This document shows positions 17,166-24,139 of a DNA stretch of 64,000 bases, one piece after another; within the stretch, counting starts at the first letter, position 1, and each line of letters opens with the position of its first letter. The notes under the pieces were generated by a model. That model searched no databases. It was not told the DNA's origin and saw nothing but the letters and a program-made list of their open reading frames with translations. The position numbers and the translations under genes are program-made. Origin of the DNA: Verrucomicrobiota bacterium (lineage in GTDB: Bacteria; Verrucomicrobiota; Verrucomicrobiia; Verrucomicrobiales; DEV007); NCBI GenBank assembly GCA_020630975.1, contig JAHDID010000003.1, forward strand, positions 14,474 through 78,473, in the 5' to 3' direction.

Positions 17166-19649
17166 ATGATCCGATCCTTCTTATTTTTCCTTTTAGTGGT
17201 CGCCAGTACGGCAGCCATCAGCGCTCAGCCAGATGCTCTGGAGCTGATCGAAAGCTCGTGCCTCGATTGTCACGATGACTCTGTGCAGAAAGGCAATCTG
17301 CGGCTCGATACGCTCGATCCGATCAGCTCGGCTCCGGGTAGTGCCGAGACCTGGCTGAAGATCTATGATCGTGTGGCGAAAGGGGAGATGCCGCCGAAAA
17401 AGAAGGCTTTTTCAGCTGAGGAGATCGAGGAGTTTACCAGCATCTTGGGTGCGGAGCTGAGGCAATACGACACACAGAAACAGGAGTCTATGGGGCGCGT
17501 GGGATTGCGGCGTCTCAGCGCGAGCGAGTACCAGCACATCGTGCGCAATCTGCTATTTCTCCCACACCTGACGGTGACGGAGTACCTGCCTGAGGACATG
17601 GAGTACCACGGCATCAAAAACGTGGCCGATCGCCAAGATCTCGCCTACAACCAGATCGCCCAATACCTAGAGGCAGCCGAGGCCTCGCTGCAGGCGGCGA
17701 CAGCGCTGCGCCCAAAGCCGCTGGGCAAGACGAAGCGCTACGGGCCGACCCAGCTCGGTGCGCACCGAAAAGTCTTTCCCAAAGCTCACGTGATCGCCGA
17801 GGATAAGCTAGTCCTAGTGAAACACCCCCAGGAATCGCAGGGACCATGGGGGCTATTCCCCTCATCGCGAGAGCCGGGGCGCTACCGAGTGCGGCTACAC
17901 ATGCAGTCGACACGCATCCCAGATAGCGCATTCGACAGTGGCGAGCCTCACCCCGAGGTGTCGCCGATGCTCGAGCCGGGCCAGAAAAATCAAACTGTGT
18001 CGCTAGCCATCACCCTTGGTCGCTTTCTCCAGACCTTCGACGTGAAGCCAGAGCTGCAGACCTACGAGGCTGAGGTGTGGCTCCACGGCGGCGAGGGCCT
18101 ATGCATCCAGTGCAGCGACCTGCCGCAGCGCGGGGTCCGCTTCGTCGATGGCAAAAAGCCGAAGGTCTGGGATGGTGTGGCTGTCGAGTGGGTCGAGATC
18201 GAGGGGCCCATCCACGAGACCTGGCCGCCACAGAGTCACCAGGCTTTGTTCGGCACGCTACCGACCAAGCGCTGGCAGGAGTCCGATGGCAGCCTAGCTC
18301 CTCGGACGCTAAAGATCGGCACCGGAAAAATCCGTAGACCCTCGGTAGTGAAATACTACGTCGACTCCCAAGACCCGGCGAAAGACAGTACACGACTGCT
18401 GCGCCGGTTCATGAGTCGCGCCTACCGCCGACCCGTGACCGATGAGGAGGTAGCCACCATGCAGGCTAGGGTGACCACGGCGCTCGAGCAGGGGATCTGC
18501 TTTCACGATGCGATGCTCATCGCCTACAAAGCCGTGCTCTGCTCACCAGACTTTCTATTCGTGACCGAGCAGCCCGGCCCTCTCTCGGGCAATGAGGTAG
18601 CCAACCGCCTAGCGCTGTACCTATGGCGCTCGCTACCCGACAAGGAGCTGATCGATCTAGGCCGCTCCGGCGAGCTGCTGAAGCCCGAGACACTCCGTGC
18701 CCAAGCTCAGCGCCTGATCGAGCATCCCAAATCAAACCGCTTCATCAATGACTTCACCGATCAATGGCTGGAGCTAGATGCCATCTACGCCACCGCACCC
18801 GATCGCAAGCTGTACCCCGAGTACTACAGCGACAGCGGCCTAGTCGAGGCACTCGCCAGCGAGACCCGGCGCTACATGCAACACATGGTACGCCGCGATC
18901 TACCGATAGCCCATGTGGTGAAATCGGACTTCACCTATCTAAACGAGCGGCTCGCCACGCACTACGATATACCTGGGGTAAAGGGCAGCCAGCTACGCAG
19001 AGTCTCCCTACCTGCCGATAGTGTGCGCGGCGGCATACTCACCCACGGCAGTATGATGAAGATCTCTGCGAACGGCTTCACCACCTCGCCGATCAAACGC
19101 GGTACCTGGGTGCTAGAGCGCATACTAGGCACCCCGCCACCACCTCCGCCGCCCGACGCCGGAGCCATCGAGCCGGACACCCGAGGCGCGGTGACCATAC
19201 GCGAGCAGCTCGATAAACACCGCCGCGTGGAGTCCTGCGCCGCCTGCCACCTGCAGATCGATCCGCCCGGATTCGCCCTGGAGCCATTCGATGTGATGGG
19301 TGCCTACCGCACGCACTACCGTAGCATCGATAAGGGGCAGCCCCTCTTTATCGATCGCGGCATTGCCCGCTACCGGACCAAAGTCGGTTTGCCCGTAGAG
19401 GCCCACGACCAATTCATGGGGCAAGACTTCGCCGACATCCACGAGTTCAAAGATCTACTGGCCAAGCAAGATCGCCAGATCGCCAAAAACCTACTCGAGC
19501 GGCTCTTGATACACGCCACTGGAGGTATCGCCACCTTCACCGACCGTGAGCAGATCGAGCGTATCCTAGATGCCCACGAGGCCGATGGCTACAGGCTGCA
19601 GGCGCTGATCCTCAGCATCATTGAGACACCTATGTTTTTGCAGAAGTAG
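17166..19649 (+). CDS. DUF1592-series secreted cytochrome-like protein (DUF1587/1592/1588/1585)
   Basis: An 827-residue protein with a signal peptide (MIRSFLFFLLVVASTAAISA). A heme-type CLDCH site sits at residues 32-36. The family blocks appear in order: DUF1587-like GLRRLSASEYQHIVRNLLFL, DUF1595 RRFMSRAYRRPVTDEEV, DUF1592 NRLALYLWRSLPDKELIDL, DUF1588 (GILTHGSMMKISANG, LGTPPPPPPPDAGAIEPD, CAACHLQIDPPGFALEPFD) and a DUF1585 end (LLERLLIHATGG). It heads an apparent operon with a small membrane protein 12 bases downstream and a DUF1552 protein, the usual partner. It is periplasmic; the function is uncharacterised, and a role in oxidation of complex organics is inferred from the heme sites. Confidence 0.85.
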   Translation: MIRSFLFFLLVVASTAAISAQPDALELIESSCLDCHDDSVQKGNLRLDTLDPISSAPGSAETWLKIYDRVAKGEMPPKKKAFSAEEIEEFTSILGAELRQYDTQKQESMGRVGLRRLSASEYQHIVRNLLFLPHLTVTEYLPEDMEYHGIKNVADRQDLAYNQIAQYLEAAEASLQAATALRPKPLGKTKRYGPTQLGAHRKVFPKAHVIAEDKLVLVKHPQESQGPWGLFPSSREPGRYRVRLHMQSTRIPDSAFDSGEPHPEVSPMLEPGQKNQTVSLAITLGRFLQTFDVKPELQTYEAEVWLHGGEGLCIQCSDLPQRGVRFVDGKKPKVWDGVAVEWVEIEGPIHETWPPQSHQALFGTLPTKRWQESDGSLAPRTLKIGTGKIRRPSVVKYYVDSQDPAKDSTRLLRRFMSRAYRRPVTDEEVATMQARVTTALEQGICFHDAMLIAYKAVLCSPDFLFVTEQPGPLSGNEVANRLALYLWRSLPDKELIDLGRSGELLKPETLRAQAQRLIEHPKSNRFINDFTDQWLELDAIYATAPDRKLYPEYYSDSGLVEALASETRRYMQHMVRRDLPIAHVVKSDFTYLNERLATHYDIPGVKGSQLRRVSLPADSVRGGILTHGSMMKISANGFTTSPIKRGTWVLERILGTPPPPPPPDAGAIEPDTRGAVTIREQLDKHRRVESCAACHLQIDPPGFALEPFDVMGAYRTHYRSIDKGQPLFIDRGIARYRTKVGLPVEAHDQFMGQDFADIHEFKDLLAKQDRQIAKNLLERLLIHATGGIATFTDREQIERILDAHEADGYRLQALILSIIETPMFLQK

Positions 19650-19661
19650 AAAATATTAGCC

Positions 19662-20129
19662 ATGAAATCAGTTGGGATATCTTTAGCATTGGGTGGCATG
19701 CTGCTCGCTGCGTTCGGCGTAGGCGCATTCTTTATGATCAATCAGTGGGGAGTGGACTATGAGCAGCGTAAAGCTATCATTCAATCAGGAGAGGTGCCCA
19801 GCAAGACCCTAACTATTCAGAAAAAACATAGCTATCGTAGCGGAACAGGATCGAATTCGAAGATCAGGTATCAACTCGTTTTGCTCAATCCTGATGGCGA
19901 AAAATATACCAAAAGCGTTCTGAATCGGAACGCGTGGGAAGCCCTCCAACCTAATGACCAACTTGAAGGTTACCGATTTGAAGATCGCTACCATATTCCC
20001 TCCATTGATACAGGTGGCCACCACTGGGGCAAATGGGTGTTCCTAGGGATTGGCTGTTTTCCATCAGCGATTGGACTGATACTAATCGTAATTGCGAATA
20101 AAAGAGCAACTAAGGTCGCTACCACTTAG
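19662..20129 (+). CDS. Small membrane protein, DUF3592-like
   Basis: A 155-residue protein with two transmembrane helices (about residues 5-27 and 128-147) flanking a soluble beta-rich middle (TLTIQKKHSYRSGTGSNSKIRYQLVLL, DQLEGYRFEDRYHIPS). This architecture matches DUF3592 proteins, whose middle segment lies outside the membrane. It starts 12 bases after the DUF1592 gene and precedes DUF1552, so it sits inside a normally two-gene pair. The function is unknown. A second, larger DUF3592-like gene occurs at 49761-50849. Confidence 0.65.
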   Translation: MKSVGISLALGGMLLAAFGVGAFFMINQWGVDYEQRKAIIQSGEVPSKTLTIQKKHSYRSGTGSNSKIRYQLVLLNPDGEKYTKSVLNRNAWEALQPNDQLEGYRFEDRYHIPSIDTGGHHWGKWVFLGIGCFPSAIGLILIVIANKRATKVATT

Positions 20130-20171
20130 TGCTTACCAACTATTTTTCCCATTGTTATACTCACCGATACT

Positions 20172-21521
20172 ATGACCGACAATTTTGAGCACTCCTCTAG
20201 TCGCCCGCTACAGATGCCGCACATCCGCCGTGCTATGGACAGGCGCTCGCTGCTGCGCACCGCAGGGGTCGCTATGGGACTACCGTTTCTCGATGCGATG
20301 AAGCCTGCTCACGCTGCGGCCGATACAGTCGCAGCAGCTGCCTCGCCGCAGCGCATGGTCATCCTGATGAATAGTCTGAGTCTGCTGCCGCAGTATTTTT
20401 TCCCGCAGCAGGCGGGGGCTGGCTACGAGTCGACTCCGTATCTGGATATACTCGGGCATCGGGAAAAGATGACGATCATCTCCGGTACCTCGCTGCCGGG
20501 TGTCGATAGTGGTCATGGGGCGCTGCCGTGCTTTTTGACCGGAGCGGCTCATCCTGGGCGGCCAGGCTTTCGCAATACGGTGTCTCTCGATATCCTCGCC
20601 GCCGAGCACATCGGGCTGCACACTCGATTCCCGTTTCTACCGATCATGATCTCGCCATCTAGCGGCGGACCCGAGCGGGGCGAACCGATGTCTTTCACCT
20701 CGGCGGGTGTGCCGATACCTGGCGAGACTAGTGCGGCCAAACTCTTTCAGCGCATGTTCCTCCAGGGAAACAAAAAAGAGGTACAGGCCCAGATCACTCG
20801 TCTGCAGGAAGAGCGCAGCATCCTGGATATGATGGTCGGTCGGGTGAAAAAGCTGAACGCCAATGTCAGTGCCGACGATCGGGTAAAGCTGGACCAATAC
20901 TTCACCTCTGTGCGCGAGCTAGAGCAGCGCCTAGTCACCACTGAGGCGTGGGAGAATAAACCCAAACCTAAAGTCGATGCTCCCGTGCCGACCGATATCA
21001 CCACCTTTACCGATGGTATCGAGCAGCATCGCAATATCTTCGATGTGATGAAGCTGGCTCTCAGCACCGACTCCACCCGCGTCATCTCCCTAGGCATTCA
21101 TATGGGATCTACCCGGCAGGATATCGATGAGGTGAATGACGGCACCCACCCGCTCTCCCACCACGGTAATGATCCGGAGAAGATCAAGCAGCTACGCATC
21201 ATCGAAGAGCTACAGCTGAAAGAGGTCGCTCTATTCCTAGACGGCCTCGACGAGGTAAAGGAAAAGTCCGGCGGCACTCTACTCGATAATACCACCGTGA
21301 TGTTTGGCTCGAATATGGGTAATGCGAATAACCACTCGAATACCAATCTACCGATTTTCTTAGCAGGTGGCGGATTCAAGCACGGCCAACATCTCGCCTT
21401 TGATCAGGAGCATAATTACCCACTGACGAATCTGTATGTGACGATGCTACAGAGGCTAGGTATCGAGGTGGATCAATTTTCCTCTAGTACAGGTACCATG
21501 ACTGGGGTGGAGTTTAGCTGA
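20172..21521 (+). CDS. DUF1552 Tat-exported protein
   Basis: A 449-residue protein with a twin-arginine signal (DRRSLLRTAGVAMGLPFLDAM, about residues 23-43). Typical DUF1552 features are LTGAAHPGRPGFRNTVSLD, the SVRELEQRL helix near residue 250 and the C-terminal MFGSNMGNANNHSNTNLPIFLAGGG block, which is related to the DUF1501/alkaline-phosphatase fold. It is the last gene of the DUF1592 operon. The partner family and Tat export imply a folded, possibly metal-containing periplasmic protein acting with the cytochrome-like DUF1592 protein. The catalytic role is unknown. The first 22 residues before the RR motif are unusually long, and an internal Met just before the motif (MPHIRRAM) is an alternative start. 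Confidence 0.85.
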   Translation: MTDNFEHSSSRPLQMPHIRRAMDRRSLLRTAGVAMGLPFLDAMKPAHAAADTVAAAASPQRMVILMNSLSLLPQYFFPQQAGAGYESTPYLDILGHREKMTIISGTSLPGVDSGHGALPCFLTGAAHPGRPGFRNTVSLDILAAEHIGLHTRFPFLPIMISPSSGGPERGEPMSFTSAGVPIPGETSAAKLFQRMFLQGNKKEVQAQITRLQEERSILDMMVGRVKKLNANVSADDRVKLDQYFTSVRELEQRLVTTEAWENKPKPKVDAPVPTDITTFTDGIEQHRNIFDVMKLALSTDSTRVISLGIHMGSTRQDIDEVNDGTHPLSHHGNDPEKIKQLRIIEELQLKEVALFLDGLDEVKEKSGGTLLDNTTVMFGSNMGNANNHSNTNLPIFLAGGGFKHGQHLAFDQEHNYPLTNLYVTMLQRLGIEVDQFSSSTGTMTGVEFS

Positions 21522-21529
21522 TAAGCTGG

Positions 21530-21558
21530 GTAGACTGAATTTTAGCAAATTCAGCTAC
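21530..21558 (+). terminator. Hairpin at the end of the DUF1592-DUF1552 operon
   Basis: GTAG-a-CTGAATTT, loop TAGC, AAATTCAG-CTAC forms a 12-bp stem with one bulge, starting 8 bases after the stop codon. No T-run follows, so factor-independent termination is not assured, but its position after the last gene fits a transcript 3' end. Confidence 0.5.
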
Positions 21559-21570
21559 GGTGATTTCGCG

Positions 21571-21608
21571 ATTGTACCCTATTGAATCTTTTTTGTACCC
21601 TATTCAAT
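21571..21608 (+). repeat. Phased 21-bp motif array, locus B (2 copies)
   Basis: ATTGTACCCTATTGAAT (21571-21587) and TTTGTACCCTATTCAAT (21592-21608) start exactly 21 bp apart. This locus lies between convergent genes (DUF1552 and the alpha-galactosidase-like gene), which argues against a simple promoter or operator role. Confidence 0.8.
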
Positions 21609-21639
21609 TGCAGGTCTCGCAGCAGTTGGTGCTGGGGTT

Positions 21640-21670
21640 GCCCGCAGCTGAAGGCAGCCCCTCCTTGAGC
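21640..21670. repeat. REP-like dispersed element, partial copy 3
   Basis: GCCCGCAGCTGAAGGCAGCC followed by CCTCCTTGAGC matches the right two thirds of copy 2 (12926-12970). The left arm has diverged, though GGGGTTGCC just upstream can pair with GGCAGCCCC. It lies between convergent genes. Confidence 0.5.
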
Positions 21671-21726
21671 CTTGAGTGAGAGTCTCTACTTTCGTCTGCA
21701 GTAAAGACTCTCAAAGAAGAGGACAC

Positions 21727-24012
21727 TTAGAATGTTACCTTCCAGGATACCTCTGCGCTGTCGGCTGTCTGGATCTCGACTCGTAGAGTCTTACCATCTT
21801 GAGCGACGATCTTTGCGCTGCCTTGGCTGACCTCTACGCCGCTGGCTTTCCACTCGCCTGTACTAGGTAGGACGATGCGTAGCTCGTAGGCGTCGCCGCC
21901 TACGACTTGGCTCTTGCCAGTCAGTTGTTTATCGCTGGCTAGCCACTGCTCCTCTACCACATCAATGAGCCCTTGGGTGATGTGGCGAGAGGTGCTGACT
22001 AGCTGGGGGTGATCGGCTATGGCACGCAGGGCTAGCACACGGCACTGTGCGGCTGGCAGTGTTTGATCGAGATTACCTGAGAAAGCGTCGACGAACTCAT
22101 TGGCCCAGAAATCGAAACCGACATAAGTCTTGTCGGCCTCGAGACCAAGCTTGCCCATATCGTAGGTGATCTGGGTGGCTTGTTTTTCTTTCCAGTTGAA
22201 CAGACCGACTACGTTTAGCCTGTCGTTCTGCACCAGCCAGATCTCTGGCTGATCTTTCTCGAGTAGATCGACTGGGCGAGCCGCTAGCTCATGCATCGGC
22301 AGGCAGCGACGTAGCAGATCGAGGCGCTCCTCGGAGAGCTCATCATACTGCTCACTAGAGCTATGCATCGCTCCCGATACCGCTAGCCACGAGCACATCC
22401 AGCGAGCGCGATCGATGGGGTTCTCCTCGCGCACGTAGATCGGATCGGGATCGTTGTGCCAAACACGGCCATTGAGGAAGTATAGATTCGTGCCATGCCA
22501 AGCACCGAGAGTCACCTCTCGCCAATCACCCTCACCGGCTTTGCCATTGTCTGGGCCGATACGCATCGCCTCCATCAGACCGATCGCTGGCCCCATAGAC
22601 ATAAAGTTTTGCGAGACATTACAGCCGAGCACAAACACATCTGGAGCAGCTTTGCGTAAAGTCTGTAGACCCTTTCGGTAGGCCTGGATGTGGGTCGATG
22701 TCGGATCGTGTAAGATGGAATCGCCGAAGTTTTGATCCTTGTACTCAGTATTGATATAGATATTCTTCGATGGCATCCCGGTGTGCAGGCCATCGATCTT
22801 GAAGTAACGATAACCCCAGTCATAAATGCGCTTCGAGCGCTCGAAGATAAATGCTTCACCTTTAGGACTGGTGGCATCGACACACGTACCCGACCAGCGA
22901 GAGTCGTGATAGGGCTGCCCATCCGCAGTCTTGGCGAAGACATCGTGATCGAAGTAAGGATTCTCAAAGTTGCCCGCAAATGGCATGAACCAAATACCAG
23001 GAGTCATACCATGAGAGCTGATCATCTCTGCGGTGTGGTCCATGCCTTTGGAGTAGTTCTCCTCGACATCGACAAATACTTTGATCGGGCCAGTGAGAGG
23101 AATCTCGCCCTCATGCTCAAAGTCGTGCGGCAAAAGTGACTGCCAGCAGTCGTCAATCTGGATCACATCTAGACCATAAGGCTTCAGCTGCGCATCGGCG
23201 AATTCGGTATTTTTCTGCAGCGCCACCTCGTCGGATGCTTTGCTGTGGTACCAGGTACAATAGATATTGGGCTTGGCGGCTATCTCTATGCCTTCATTCT
23301 GTGCGATGGCGTCGGCATATTTTTCCAGACCGATCCGAGCATCCTCAAAGAACCCGATAGCGATAGTATCGGTCGCACGCGACTCACCAGGATCCACCTG
23401 AAACCGGCCGAAGTCGATCTTGATGCCCAGCTTGCCACCGGCACCCGGCTGAAACACACCCACACCCTGATGATGGGTCAGCGCAGCGGTCACTAGGCCA
23501 TTGCGCGAGTCTCCATTCACCAATGCATGGAACGAGTAGCTACCCTGCGTATCGGTGACCTCTCTGAGACCACCCGAACCAAAACTCGTCAGAGCCTGAT
23601 CGCCAATGGCGACATCGAGCTGGAGGATATCTAGCGAACTGGCGACAAAAGGCTCGGTGCCTTTGTTGTGCTTGGTGCGATCAACAAGGAGGAAAGGCAC
23701 CTCATCAAACATGCGCAGCGTCGTTTGGTCGCCTGACTCATGGGTGATCCGCAGCGCCGCCCCCGCACCGAGCGCGTCATCCTGTACACTGCTCATCGTG
23801 CTGGATACGACAGCATCGGCGAAAGAGGCTTTAGCCACAGCACCATCCAACTCCTTGGACTCAATGACTAAGCTGGATGACTCGGCATCCACCACCACTT
23901 TCAGAGTGGGGTGCTCGTAGCTGGACGGGCTACAGCCCACCACACCGAGGAGCATCGCTAAACAAGCGACTGAGACTAGAAACTTCAATTTGGAGTATAA
24001 GCGAGGCATCAT
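21727..24012 (-). CDS. Alpha-galactosidase-like glycoside hydrolase lipoprotein (GH36/GH27-like)
   Basis: A 761-residue protein with a lipoprotein signal (LGVVGC lipobox near residue 27). The central TIM barrel reads as clan GH-D: IYCTWYHSKASDEVALQKN, YGLDVIQIDDCWQ, GMTPGIWFMPFAGN and RYFKIDGLHTG with the likely nucleophile Asp407; GCNVSQNFMSMGPAIGLMEAMRIG and DRARWMCSWLAVSG follow. N- and C-terminal beta domains flank the barrel. It probably hydrolyses alpha-galactosides or related alpha-linked glycans at the cell envelope; exact specificity is not readable. It is divergent from the CsgG-like gene at 24140 and convergent with the DUF1552 operon. Confidence 0.8.
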   Translation of the reverse strand: MMPRLYSKLKFLVSVACLAMLLGVVGCSPSSYEHPTLKVVVDAESSSLVIESKELDGAVAKASFADAVVSSTMSSVQDDALGAGAALRITHESGDQTTLRMFDEVPFLLVDRTKHNKGTEPFVASSLDILQLDVAIGDQALTSFGSGGLREVTDTQGSYSFHALVNGDSRNGLVTAALTHHQGVGVFQPGAGGKLGIKIDFGRFQVDPGESRATDTIAIGFFEDARIGLEKYADAIAQNEGIEIAAKPNIYCTWYHSKASDEVALQKNTEFADAQLKPYGLDVIQIDDCWQSLLPHDFEHEGEIPLTGPIKVFVDVEENYSKGMDHTAEMISSHGMTPGIWFMPFAGNFENPYFDHDVFAKTADGQPYHDSRWSGTCVDATSPKGEAFIFERSKRIYDWGYRYFKIDGLHTGMPSKNIYINTEYKDQNFGDSILHDPTSTHIQAYRKGLQTLRKAAPDVFVLGCNVSQNFMSMGPAIGLMEAMRIGPDNGKAGEGDWREVTLGAWHGTNLYFLNGRVWHNDPDPIYVREENPIDRARWMCSWLAVSGAMHSSSEQYDELSEERLDLLRRCLPMHELAARPVDLLEKDQPEIWLVQNDRLNVVGLFNWKEKQATQITYDMGKLGLEADKTYVGFDFWANEFVDAFSGNLDQTLPAAQCRVLALRAIADHPQLVSTSRHITQGLIDVVEEQWLASDKQLTGKSQVVGGDAYELRIVLPSTGEWKASGVEVSQGSAKIVAQDGKTLRVEIQTADSAEVSWKVTF

Positions 24013-24139
24013 ATTAATCAGGCCGGTAGGTTGCGCGAACCTTTGGATTCTGTCATGTCTTTACGCTCAAAATCGGTGCTGCATTTGCACTTTTTTCCAA
24101 GGATTTCATTCACCTCCCAGTCCCCTAATTACGATTCAC

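Noticed and set aside
23990-24139. Upstream extension of the CsgG-like gene
   Set aside because: It overlaps the divergent lipoprotein gene, and a signal peptide begins at the later ATG at 24140.
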